Source: Klebsormidium nitens (Eukaryota > Streptophyta > Klebsormidiophyceae > Klebsormidiales > Klebsormidiaceae). Taken from it: 64,000 nucleotides of DNA. The stretch is from NCBI GenBank assembly GCA_000708835.1, contig DF237254.1, forward strand, positions 41,898 to 105,897, written 5' to 3'. The translations under genes and the position numbers were made by a program. The notes beneath the pieces are model-generated. The model worked only from the letters and a program-made list of their open reading frames with translations, was not told where the DNA came from and did not search any database. This document shows positions 1 through 12,454 of this stretch, one piece after another. Numbering within the stretch: the stretch's first letter is position 1; the number at the start of each line of letters is the position of its first letter.

Positions 1-321
1 GCCTTTCAGGCTGTTGAACGACGAAGTCGCACTTCCATCTAGAATTAGTAAAACAACGGGGTTAACCGCCGCAAAATAAACACTGCTTTGGAGAACACCT
101 CGCTTCCTTGCTCGATGCAAACTGCTAAAGAAGGACGTGAGAACCTTTCAGGCGAGTGGACAAACTCTGGTGAACCTCTCCAATTCAAAGCTCTCTTTCC
201 TCCTGCGTTACCAATCCTTCAATGGGAAAGTAAGATCTGGAAGTATAGGTGACTTCCTGGAAAGTAAATGCGAAAGTCGAAGTTTCAATGACGACAAAAA
301 TAACCGGAGCAGCATTCCCAC

Positions 322-3300
322 CTGTACGGCACTTCCTGGTCCCCGATGACGTTGGGCACCTTGATGCGTCGCAGCGCGCGCACGCGCGTAGGGCATTCCA
401 ACACCACGTGGCCCTCAGATAAGGGCTCCTCGCCAGTCCCCGTCAGCGTATAAACGCCGGCGCCCGATAATTGCAGCTCTGATCAGAGGGATACGAACGA
501 CACTATGAGAAGTTTGTCCGGCCTTGTCAATGTGTGTGATCCGGAGCCGTGGCGGTACAACGTCGATCGCAATGCACACGGTGGAAACCACTCACAGGAT
601 CACAGCCGAGCCTAAAGCTTCTGATGACCTCATTCGATCAAAGATCTTGCAAATGGAACGGAAAGAAACTCAATTGCAAACGCGCCTCCCCAATTGCCTT
701 CAACTCTGGAGTAGGCTCACAAGGTAAGACAGACGAGTTCGTCTTCGCAGGGAGACAGAATCTGCAGGAGAAGACACCCCTCCAAGCGGCAGTTCTTGTA
801 TTGGAGTTGTTCCACTCATATAACAAAGTAGTCCGACCAGCGTTCCGTTCCGCTCACCAGAGGTGTACTCCCCGATCCACGGCGGCCGGAACGTCAGCGC
901 GTACTGCGTCATCCCTCCGGGGGGCACCGACACCTCTCTCGGCCCCGTGAAAGCCGTCCCCCCCGAAAAGTTGGCCTTGACAATCAGCGGCTTATCCGAG
1001 CCGTTGGATATGGGCAGCTCCTGCAGGATGCTCGCGCGCGCGGGGCACGAGAACGCGAGCGCAGCGCGCGCGTCTGGCGCGGCCGCGCAGAACTCCAGGT
1101 CGAAGACGCGCACGTCGGCCGGTGACGTCAGCGTGACGCGGGCGGGGTAGGTCCCCGGTTGCTTCGGGCTAAACGTCGCGAGCAGGACGTTGGCAGGGGC
1201 GGCAATTTTCGGGTCAGCGGGAGGTTTGCCGTTAACCGCGGGTTCCTTGGGCGGCGGTTTGGGGTTTGGGGAACCGAGGGTGACGTCATGCGGCACGTGG
1301 ACGTACTGGCTGCTGGAGTGCACGGCGAATCTCACCGCGCGCGTGCTCGCGCCCTGGACGATTTCCCCGAGCGCTTTCAGAAGCTCCGTCTGCTTTTTGT
1401 TCTTTGCCCCGGGGTGCTTCTCTAGGAAGATGCGCTTAGCGTTCTCGAACTGGGGATTGGTCACCGGGATGACCACCTCCTTAACCACCGGGTTTTTGCC
1501 AAACTCCGTCACGAACTTGGGCAGCTGCGTCGGCGCGGGGGGCTTCGCTTTCGCCTCGACGAGGTGCACGATTTCGCCGAAGATCTTATCCTCTAGGCGT
1601 ACCGTGCAGCTAAACTGCCCCTGTTGGAACGGTAAAAAGTGCACCACCAGGCGACCTTTCTCTTTCATTCTCAACCGCAGGACGGACTTGTCGCAGCCAA
1701 ACGCGTCCGGCGGAACGGCCTTTCCGTCGGCGCTGCCAACGGAAGCGGAACTGGGCTCCTCCGAGATGGGCGCCCGCTTAACCGCCTTCTTAACCTCCGG
1801 CTCGGCCGCGGGTTTCTTGACGCACGCCTGGAGTAGCGTGACCGCAAACTCACAGTCCCCAGGGAACGGGTTCCCAACCTCTAGTTCGACCGTTGTGTAC
1901 TCAAAGAGACGCGCTTCCGTCTGCCACGTGGCAACCGGAAGCTCGGACAGCGCGCGCGCGCGCAGCGCAAAGACCATGGTCGCGGCCACGGCCGCGCCCT
2001 CCCGCTTGCTCGCGAGCATCAGGCGTCCCTCCACGGGTTTAGAAATCGACGGCGTGCAGGTTATCATAACCTTCTCGGTTCCCCGGGGTTCGATGCGGAT
2101 TGAATCCTTCCCGACTTCGAACTCTTTGCTCCCCTCTAGTTGCACGTGGTAGGAGATCGGCTTCGACGTCGGGTTGGTTAGCTCGACCACCTTCGCTAAC
2201 CGCTCCCCTAACCGCCCCGCGAACTCCACCGTGGACCGGGGCGCCAGCTGCGGCAGCGCCTGGTAGAGATAAACCGAGAACACTAGAAGTTCTCGGGCCT
2301 GCGGGAACGCCAGCTCGTCCTCCGTGATCGTATAAGGTAACCGGAGCACGCCCATCATTTCGATGAGGACCTTCGCGTTCGCGCGCACTTTGGACTCGCT
2401 CTTGGCGCCACGTGTCAGCGCCTGGGAGAAGCTGTTGAGGCCCGGCCAGTGGGAAACTAGAAGCGCGTAGAAAACGGTGCCGTCGCGCAGGTCGGCGTCG
2501 AAGTTGGTCACCCGGTAGGCTTGCCCCGGGAGGACCTTCCGGAAGTGGGCGGTCATCCATTTGAGCAGAACGGACTCCGGAACGCTGGAAAAGCAAAGAA
2601 TCTCAAAGTGAGGAGTTGTACCGAAGTACGGAATGTTCTTTGTTTTAGTGGGGAGGACCTTCCGGAAGTGGGCGGTCAATCACTTAAGCAGAACGGACTC
2701 CGGAACGCTGCAAAAGCATAGAATTTTAAATTGAGGACTAAAAACGGAGTGCAGATTTTTTATTGGAATCATACTATAATGTCACTGCTTGAACGAAGGG
2801 TATTCAAGGGAGCAACCCACGAAAAACTCTAAGCGACTGCGCTTAATTTGAAACGGGACAAAAGCTTTCGAATGAACTCTGCAGCGGAAGCTTATGATCC
2901 GCGAAAGACGGTGTAGCGCATCGCTACACCTCAGGTGCTTTCACTCAACTTCCACCGTGAAAGCCATGTTTGTTACGTATCCAGGGTGACAAAACCTGTG
3001 ATTTTGGTCAGTGTATGCAAATCGTCTACCTGAGGAAGTTGCTGCCCACAAGGGACGGGTCGGTGGCGGCGTGCTTTCCGTTCCGCTTTGCGCCGGCGGA
3101 CGGAACGGGCGGAAGGAGGCCCTCCATCCCCGGAAGCGTGGCCAACGACTTGGGAGTGACGCGGTTGAGTACAAAGATCCGCAACACCTGCAAAGAACGA
3201 AAAACCTCAATCTTAGTCTGAATCTTGAATTGAATCAACATGAAAGTGACGAGACGAATGAACTGAGTAGAGGCTCCGTGGATTCGTGCGAAACAATGAT

Positions 3301-6300
3301 GGAAGCAAAAGTAAAGTTTCATTGCAAAAAGGCAGCGTCTATTCGACCCCGGCGGCCACTTGCTTCTCTGAGAAACGTTGCACCAATTAGTTTAGGTAGA
3401 GTTCCTTTCGAGACCTAAGCGAGTGTCCTTTCCGGTTACAGAACCGGATATTTGAAAGCAGAGGCTTTTGGGTTCTCAAGTGTTAAATTTCGAGACAACG
3501 GAACCTCTAACGGATCTGAAATAACAGGGTATCTAGACAAACGAGACCTCTAAGGAATCTAAAAAATAGGGTGTCTACATTGAAGCTTCCTTTGCGGGAG
3601 CGGAAAATACAAAGACGGACTGTCCACTGCTCTTGAGTTTGGAAGAGCTGTTATTGCAGCTGCAGCAGCGAGAAATATGCTGTCATGACCTCCGCGTGTC
3701 ACAGGGAAACTCTGGCGGCATCCTTTTATCCACCCATCAGAACTTCAAAATTCTTCCGTTTGATCAGTGGGTCTAGTATGAAATGTGTAAGCCCGCGGCT
3801 AGTAAAGCGGCAATCGTCACCTGGAACAGCGTCATGTGCCACGCCTCACTGGACACGTTCGCAAAGTTGGCCAGCACCGCGCGCCAGGCGGCCGCGGCTT
3901 CCCGCGCGCCGGCCGCCGCCGCGCCCTCGCCGTCGCCCTCCTCGCCCAAACCCTCCAAACCCTGCTCCCTGGTCGCGAGCACGCGCTCCAGATCGTCTTC
4001 CGTCAGCAACAGCTCCGGTTTTACCGCGTTCAAAAGCGCGCCGTGCTGCTTCAGAAACGTCAGCACTTTTTCGTACTGGCCCCGGACCGCCTCCGCCTGG
4101 TCCTTCTTGTTGGGGGGCAGTTTTCCCAGCTTGCCGGGCACCCCCTTCCCGCTCAGATTCTCCACCAGCTCGACCAGCAGCTTCCCCTTCGACGCCGAAA
4201 ACTCGCCGGCAATGTCTTTAATCGGCGCGCGCGAGAGCGTGACGTCAAGCCAGCGCGCGAGTGCGCCGCTCTGTGACGTCACGCTGGCGTCGGACAGCTC
4301 CGGGGGCTGGATCTTGTACCCGGCGTCGGGAACTAGAGTCGGGGCTTTTCCGTCTTCCACCGAGATTTGCAGCGCCTCCTTGTTGAAGGTGAGGAACGGG
4401 TGGTTCGTGAGAAGGCAGTTGTCCGCCGTTCCGGTCACCGGAACGGAAAATTTTCGGCCGTCGTCGTCGAAGAAGTCCAGATTCGCCGTGAAAGAGAGCG
4501 GCTGGTCTGACGCAAAGCTGACGTCGACGGGCAGGCGCTCCTTAGCGAACCCTATAAGCGTTCCTCCGGGGAACTCCAACTGGAGGGGCGCCTTATCGGA
4601 ATCGATCGGCAGCCGGTATTTGACGTCCAGGTTATCGTAACCCTTGTTGACCAGGTAGAAACGTGCGCGGGTGCGGATGTCAAGCGGAACAACCGGAAGG
4701 GTAATCTCCCTAACCTCAAAAGCTAACCCCGGCGCCAGCCCCGTGCCTTTTAGGGTCAGGAAGGAGTACGGCTCCTTTTCCGTTGTGCCGTCCAGGTGCA
4801 CCGGAACGGAACACTTGTACTGCTCCGCCTCCCGTGGCAGGAATGTGACCCGTATCGTTGTCGAAGTGCCCTCCGCCAAAACGCCCTGCTTCGGTTCGAC
4901 GGTGAACACGCCCTTGGAGGCGTCCACGTCAGCAGTCCCCAGCTGCCACGTCAGCGGCTTCTCGTCCGTGTTCGTGATCGTCGTCTCCATAGCGTATGGG
5001 ATCTGCTTCACCGTTTCTTTCTTGACGATCTTGGCGCCAAAGGCGAGGACGGGGGGCGCGAGGCGCGCCCGCGGCTTCAGCCCGCGTGCGCGCACCGCGC
5101 GCGCCGGCTGCTCGCCCGCCGGAACGCCGAGGACGGACAGTGGAAGGTCGAATGACTCCACGCGGTCGCGCGTCGGCTGAAACGACAGCACAAATGTCAG
5201 CGTCTTTTTGGCCGCGAGCAGAATCTTGTACTGCGGCCCTTCGTCGTCGATCTCGCCCTGGGCGGAACCGCCAGAATCCGCTTCGACGTCAATACTTCTC
5301 GGCCCCCCGGGGGAGATCAGCTGCAGCGGTCCGTCGGCAAATTCCTCCTCATTCGGCGCGGTCGCGGTCGCGGTTGCGCGCACGCGCGCGGGCAGCTCGA
5401 GCCGGAACTCCGGGTGTCCGCTGAGGTCCAGCAGCAAAGCCGCTGGAATTCCGCTGCTGTTGGTCAACGTCAGCGTCTGCTGTGCTGACGCGCCGATGTA
5501 AATAGCCCCGAAAGCGAACTCCTGCTGTTCGATGGTGACGGTCGGGACGACGGCGTGCGCGCACACCTGGAGACCGGTCGGTTTGCCGCCCCGGGCAGAG
5601 ACCTGCGCGAAAGCATTTTGGTCATTGATGTGGTCAACAAGTAGCACTTTTCAGTCTAGAGACACTCCGTGCAGTGAGAACGTCTGGAAGCCTTTTGGTT
5701 GTGCATATATCTGGTTCGAGAGGTTGTCCGGGCGACCTTAAATTGGAGCTCGTTTATAGAAGCACGGAACTCAAAACTAATCAAGAACTCGCAACTCGCA
5801 AACCTTGCCCTTTTGTGGTCCATTTCCACTCGAGGGTTGTAGTGAATCAGAATCCGTAACTTGAGACTGCGTGTCCCAAACGCAAACACAACCTCATTCA
5901 AGGTAAGTGGAGGGTGCGATTTCGAGGAATAGACAAAGGACGCCCATGAGCAACTCTTTGTTCTCCATCTGAGCGTTGCACAAGATCTTAAAAACATATC
6001 AATTCCGCAATCCTTCGCGCCCCAGCGTATGTGTGTACATGGTACGCTAATACCGAAGTAAGTGAAAAGCAACCACAAGGTCAAAGTTTACTTTGTTGAA
6101 AGCTTTTGATCCGTTGTTGGGGTCCGTTTCAACGAACCTTTTTCGCAAACCTAAGAGTCTCTTCAAGTCGCCCTTGAATAGACCCAGCTTCCAACGAGAG
6201 TAGCTGAGTATTTACCTGGAGCCACGCGTCGTACTCTTTCGCCTCCTCCGCTTCGAACGTCAGCTCCAAGTCTTGCGTTCCCCCCGGGCTGATCCGTCCG

Positions 6301-9300
6301 GCGACCGGGCTGCAGGAAAGCACCGCTGACTGGTCGCCCGCCGACGCCCGGAAGACGACGTCCGTCTTGCCGACGTTCCGCAGCGGAACGGTCTTGTGGA
6401 CAGGGGCGCCCACCGGAACCATGCCCAGGTCGAGCTTCTTATCCTTGAAGGCGCACTTGCCTTCCAGGCTCTCCCCTGCATTGAAACGGCTATTCCTTCA
6501 AATGGGCGTAGGCCATGCATGAACACCCCAATAAAATCGAGGGTAATGGGGCCCCAGAGTGGCCAAACTTCCAATCGGGTCCGTCCGAAAACGACTCGAA
6601 AGCTTTGAATGACAAATTTCGGACAGTTGAAATCGAACGCTCAAGGTTGTTGTCAGGTCACACTTTGCGTTCTTCCTGGGTTCCCTTTCTGCTCGATTCA
6701 CACACGTCTTTTCAATCACTCATCAAGATCCGGCCAATCTCTCGTCAAGCTGCGTTTCGCACTTGCTTCTGGAGACTTAATCAGGGCATGAATCTGCGAT
6801 ACCTGAATCGCAAAGACAGCCACCTACATACCGCAAATCAATACCGAACAGCTTTGCTTTTCACCAAAAGAGATACGCGGTATCAGAACCTTCTTTCCTT
6901 GACCTTCCTTTCTTGTCACATAACATACGGAAGCCTAGCTTTCTCTTGCTCACGAAAACCGCGGTACGTACCGCTACAGCGCACCCGCTTGCTCGCGCCC
7001 GCGCCCCCTACTACGCTCAGCGTCAGGAACCCGTCGTTGTTTCCGGTTCCGGGCCGCCACGTGACGGTGACCGGAACGGAACCCAACTTCTCGATCGCGC
7101 CCCGGGTTGGCGTGACCTCAAACGCCGGGTTAGAGCACTCCCACTGGTAGTCCGCAGTGTGGTTGTTCGGGTTATGGACGATTAACTGCTCGGTTATGCA
7201 GGGTTCCCAGTCGTCGGGTGTGTAGCGGAAGTCAATCTCCTCCCGGGAGATGGAGAGAGCGACCGGTTCTACTTCGGCGAGGACCTCCAACTGAAACCTG
7301 TGAAACCGGGGGAAGCAGTATCCGCTGAGTCAGGCCATCTTAAAAATCGAGTGGTTCCTCTCGTGATAGGCCAAGCTCTAATGGTGTCGTTAGGAAATCA
7401 CCAACTGAAGACCAGATCGTCAAGCTGAGCGAAAGCGGCTCGTGAGTTGTCAACATGTTTGTCTGTAGCCGGACCAAATCGGACGGCAAACGAGGAGATG
7501 CGGGAAGTTTTTAGGATTGTCTTCTGAAGGCTACGACGAGACGGGCACGGCGAACGGAACGGTTTAACGTCTGGCGCAAGGTCTTACGCGAGTACGCATA
7601 AGCTAGTAAAGCCCATTTCTCACGTGCAAAGAAGATTCTTTAAAAGTCGGACGAAGAACCCAGAGAGCGGGCCATTAAGAAGCAGGTGTCCTGACAAAGA
7701 CCCGTTTCGGTAACCAACATGAGAGCCCTGATTGTTTTCAGACACATCAAAGGGCTGGTCTTCGCGATTGGGGCTGGGTAGGAGAGTACACGTTTCAACC
7801 AATGGGATTGGAAACAAGCGGTTCGCCCCATCGTAAATTCGGACATCATGCGAGAACAAATCCTTCACGGAAGCATACGCTCCTTCATGAATGAACCGGA
7901 GTCCTCTTGGACTCATTCTAGAGGATTCTCTGAGACAGCCGACCGAAGGGATGTCTCCAAACCATTGTCCTTCATCTCAGCAGCTGCAAAGCCGGACCGT
8001 CCGATCCTTCCTGCTTACCTGTGCTGACCGTTAATGACGTACTCCACCTTCTGGCGCACCGTCTGCAGCTTGTTCGTACACAGCACGATCCTGAAGCCCG
8101 CCGTTGCCCCGGGGGGGATCACCTGGCTCTCCGGTTCGCTTTTCTCCAGCTCCGGTACGGACCGGGTCTCAACCCCGACCAGAATGCTCTTGTGCAGCTT
8201 GTTCGTGACTGTGAAAATCTTCGTGTGGGGCGCCAGAGCGCTGACCCGCCCAAAGTCGAGAGAATGAGGCCCTGCTACGATCTTCACGATGTCGCTCGGG
8301 CGTAATTGTGAGTGACACTCGTGCGCCTCCCCCGCTTCACAGGGCCTCGCCTTAAACTTTGCCACGGAGTGGATTTCGGACTCGGTGTTCGTTTGCAACG
8401 GACGGTTCTTCGGGCGGACGTACGAACCCTCCTTCCCGATCTCGTTTACGTCTTTGATCAGCCACAGCGGATCCTTCGCGAGCGGCAACTCCGGTTCGGG
8501 TTCCCTTAAGCCGGAGAACAGCGCTAACCCGAGGTTTAGCGCGTCGTCCGGGGGCGGAGGTTTAGCGGTCCCCCGGTTTTCTCGCTCCTCTCGTTCCATC
8601 CGGGCGCTCCGCAAGAAGGTCTTGTACTGATCGCGATGCTCGTCCCGCTTCGTTGACTCGTTCCTCGATAGCTTATGCAGCCCGCCGATGGCGTCGTCCT
8701 CCGCCTCCACTAACCCGCTCACTAATCCGCTGGTTAAGCCGCTGTTCGGGGAGACAGAAGTAAGCGCAAACCCGGTGCGTCTCTTCTCGGGCGACCGATT
8801 TGTTCCCCGCCCAACCGTTGCCGCCTTTACCGCAACCGTTGCAGGAGCTTTTCCGTCCACTCGCACCTCTAGTTTCTGCACGACCGGCCCCTTATCCGCC
8901 CCGCTTATGTCGCACGTCAGCACCGCCCGGCGAGGCCCGATGACTTTTGGATCAAAAGTGACGGCCACCAATTTAGACGCACGTGGGGGGATGATCCCGT
9001 GATCGGGTGCCACGTGGAACTCTGCTAAGCGTCCGAACTCGAACCGCACCGGGAGCTCAGTCTCTCCGTTCTCGAGCGTCAGCGTCTTCTTGACGCGGGT
9101 CTTCAAACCGGGCTCCCCGAACGAGAGGGCGGTCGGTGTGAATACAACCGAGGGCTCGACGCCCTGTCCCCAAATCGGGAGCTTCAGTCTGCGCTTCACC
9201 TCCTTCACATCGAAGATCGTCAGGAAAGAAAAGACTTGCTTTCCCGCACCCGCCGCAGGTTTCGTCGTCGAAAACCCCTTCATCGGCCCTTCTCTCGCAA

Positions 9301-11266
9301 CCGCCAACGTGATTACCACAGGTAATTCAGAAAACGGTGGCACCGTTCCGCTTGCCGGTGACACCGTCACACACTTCGACTTCGCCGCCTGGAGTCCCTC
9401 CAGCCTTTCAGCCGAGATGGTGTCAATCGGGCCGTGGTCCCCAGACCCCCGGCTGCTGTCCGGGTTCGTATACAGCCCCGTCTCATAGCTTATGGGCACG
9501 GGTCCGAGGTTTCGCAAACGCGCCCGCACCGTTTTGGAGCTCCCGAAGAACAGCGAACCGAAGTCGATTCTCCCCAGGGGCGTCCCGTCCTCCGCGCAAA
9601 AGTCCACTTTCTGGGGGGTGCTCGAGGCAGTGATTTCGACCCCCTGGGACTGAACTTGCCCCGGCTCCCCCCATTTAAACTCCACCCCCGCCTTAAAGTC
9701 CCCCGCATCTTTGGCCTCGTATGTGACTTTGACTTCTTCTCCAGAGTTCGGACCCAGAAACCCGCTTTGAGGTTCCACTATAACAGGGCAACTGTGATCG
9801 AAGCGTACCGACCATTCTGCCCCTTTTCCGCCTTTGTTCGAGATCGTCAGAGTCTTCTCGATTACGCTTCCTTGAGCAACCGCGCCGAGAAGTAGAACCG
9901 AGGGTTCGATGTGAAGGAAAGACTGGGGGAGAAGAGTGTGCAGCGGAATGCAGAGGGGGGGGCCTTGCTCTGTCTCGATGGTAAGTGCGCCGTGGACGTC
10001 CTTTTTGAGGGGGCCGTCTTGGCGGACCGTAACCTGCAACAGAGAAATCTGAATGTCACTTCACATGAAAAGATAAATATCCTGCAAACCACTATCAGCC
10101 GGAGCTGGTTATGAGTAGCAGCAACTTGTGCTACCGCCAATTTAGACTGATCCTTAAATCCCTGATGAAGAAGAAATCGGTTTGACCATGAAAGAGCGAT
10201 TTTACCAGGCACGGCGCTCCTGGTGACAGCCCGAAAGATCAGACTCTTCCTAAAGAAAGTATTGTTTCGACCCTTGTGAGGGCTAGAGGCCCAATAGAGC
10301 AGTCTCTTTCGGCAAGGTACGGCAGAGGGGCTCTGGAAACCCCGAGCGCTGCAAGCAAGTCGACCTGTCCAACTTCTGATGAGCATCCCATGAAAAAGGA
10401 AGGAAGGAAAAATGTGAATCCATGACACAGAGCATTGGCAGGATGGCACTGCCGAAGCTGGCTCTAATCTCCCTGTTCTGCTGCTCACGGTCTTTTCCTC
10501 TCCGCATTGACAATCGGATTACCAAATGTGGCGCGCAAGCTTTTCTCGAAGTGGAGAGAAGAGGAACATTCACAGAAACACTTGCGTGTAAAGTAGGACT
10601 TTGAAAAGGTTCCCATTCTGGCATTTTGACGAAGAGATCGTCGTCTTCTTTCTGTCATCATGTACTTTTGGCTTTTCTTACCACCAAAATCTGACCACCA
10701 AGTTCCCACACACAACTTTAGAGTGCAAGCTCAGAACTTGATACATCTTGACTTGTAGGATCCTAACCTTTCAGAATCTGGAAAGTGTATCCAGTATGTC
10801 CAAGCTATATTTTTCTCTCCAAATCAGAGACAAGATTACAATCAGCAATAAGCCTGCTGCCAAATTCAAGCAACAAGCCAAACAAGCGGTGTCAAAACGG
10901 CCAGACCCCCACCTTCACTTTCGTCTCTATCCCCGGGGCCAGCTTCACGACCCGGCTCGCTGACACCACCCCAAAGCACTCTGGCGTGGGGGGCAAAATC
11001 CGGACAGAGTGCGTGCGCACTGCATCCACATTCTTCAGTGTCAAGAACGCGTGCTGCTCCGCCCCTGTTTCCGATGCCTGGAAATTGACACTAGCTGGGA
11101 GGGCCCTGATGAAAGGATGCGCTCTTAGCAGGGGGGCCGCTGTGGCTGTGCTAGGGGCCCCCTCCCGGGACTGGCTGGCATTGGAATTGCCTGAGAAAGG
11201 AGTGTCGAGGCCTCGTTTTGGTACCGGCGGCGGCTCTGGCTGGGGGCCGGCCAGAGAAGCCGCCAT
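322..11266 (-). CDS. CFAP47: CFAP47-like cilia and flagella associated protein, 3' partial
   Basis: Axonemal protein of motile cilia, linked in other organisms to the central apparatus. Exons in transcript order: 10913-11266, 8019-10033, 6972-7297, 6216-6475, 3821-5602, 3030-3187, 858-2584, 322-478. They total 6779 nt (about 2259 aa) and all junction phases agree. The last donor (GTGGGA, at 321) is open, so the gene runs off the left edge. Repeated Ig-like ASH/MSP-type beta domains fill residues about 50-1600 and resume after 1780. A calponin-homology domain lies at about 1632-1770 (LLKWMTAHFRKVLPG onward). ASH repeats around a central CH domain are the CFAP47 (CHDC2) layout; HYDIN has many ASH repeats but not this arrangement. 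The start is the first Met (MAASLAGPQ); an upstream exon cannot be excluded. Intron 6 carries a dead copy of the exon 7 edge (2651-2742). Family call is firm; HYDIN-like relatives are the alternative. Confidence 0.85.
2651..2742 (-). repeat. Decayed tandem copy of CFAP47 exon 7 acceptor edge
   Basis: Direct repeat of 2528-2619 with a 123-bp period. It copies the end of the intron, the AG acceptor and the first ~57 coding bases of exon 7. The acceptor is intact in the copy, but the reading frame hits TGA where the real exon has TGG, so the copy cannot replace the exon. Confidence 0.85.
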
Positions 11267-12454
11267 GCTTGTGCCGCCACAGGGCCTATCTGTGTCTCAT
11301 CCCTTGTTGTCGCCCCTCGTAAGCTATGAATCAAAATGGGAGCTCACAGAGCTCTTGGAATGTGTGCAGCAGGTAAGATTCGAGACAATCTTTTGCTAGG
11401 TGTCAACCTAGGGTGGCCACTTTTCTAGGAGTACTTTTTCAGAGCTGGTAAGGAACTCCTTACTGATATAAAAACAGTCTGCTACCCCAGGTTGGGGATC
11501 ACAATGGAGCGCAGGGACTGAGCTCTGGCATTCTTTGCGACGCACCTTTTAAGCGTTTCTTTTTCTTCTGGGCGAGAAAGGGGCAACCCAGGACATCCAA
11601 GAGGTGATCACAAGAATTGCATGTGATGTTCTCAAAAAACTTGCTCCCTTGAATGAGGATTCTATGTCCATACGCCTGGCTCTGCGGCTCCGTTTCAAGC
11701 TGCCTTTCAGCTCAAGCCTCAGATAGCTAGCTTGTCCAGCTGCAGGAGATCGCGGTCCTACTAGTTCAAGGGGATTGCGGTCTACCTACTACGGAGGTAT
11801 CACCTACAAATGCTGATCCGTGAGCTAGGCCCAGGTGTTCAGCTGAGTGTGGATCTGTACGTCCTTTCGTCCAGCTTACGTCCGTCGATTGAATCAGAGG
11901 CGCATGCAGGCCGTTCGATCAGCAGCCTCGCGCGCGGTCAATCGTTACCATCGGCGGTACATAACTGAGGGCAAGCTGGAGTCGACCACGTACCAAGACT
12001 CAAGAGTATTACACGGATTGCATTGCTGCACAGACTTCACAAACCCTGGCCATCTGAAGCTCGAGATAGTTCCTACTCATTGTAGATTGTGTAAATAATA
12101 GCCCCATGCAGCCGCTCTTTGATCACTCAAGCTTTAGTGACTCAGAGTCAAGGCATCCAGAGTCCTGGCCGAACAGCAGGACTATTATGCCAGATTTAGA
12201 CCCAGGGAAGGTTCTTCCAGCGTCATTCAGACCGCTCCTGCGCTTCTTTCACTAAGCTTCCCTGTTTTTGGTGAATCATAAAGGTTGTGGCGGATGGGGG
12301 CCGGTCGCCAATAATGATCTCTGCTCATTGTCCTTCTTTCAGATGTTTGTTTGAGCTCTTTTTTAGGCACTTCCCTGTTCGGGGACTAAATCTAAGCTGA
12401 AAGGAAATACACGCAGCTGATAATTCTGCGACCTAGCTTCAGAAAGTCGCAGAG
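11267..12454. promoter_or_regulatory. Divergent intergenic region, CFAP47 / RING protein
   Basis: About 1.2 kb between two head-to-head start codons. It must hold the 5' UTRs and promoters of both genes. I see no convincing coding exon; the longest frame (11847-12098, +) is short and resembles nothing known to me. No clear core promoter element could be assigned. Confidence 0.4.

Noticed and set aside
1190-2152. 320-codon plus frame opposite CFAP47 exon 7
   Set aside because: Antisense shadow of a GC-rich exon; no domain and no splice signals.
6515-7150. 211-codon plus frame opposite CFAP47 exon 3
   Set aside because: It is the antisense of a real exon plus intron sequence, and composition alone explains the open frame.
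9862-10488. 208-codon minus frame reading from CFAP47 intron 1 into exon 2
   Set aside because: It runs in a different frame from the conserved ASH-domain frame, which is fixed by splice phases on both sides.
322-11266. HYDIN as the identity of the first gene
   Set aside because: ASH repeats fit both families, but the calponin-homology domain in the middle of the chain favours CFAP47.
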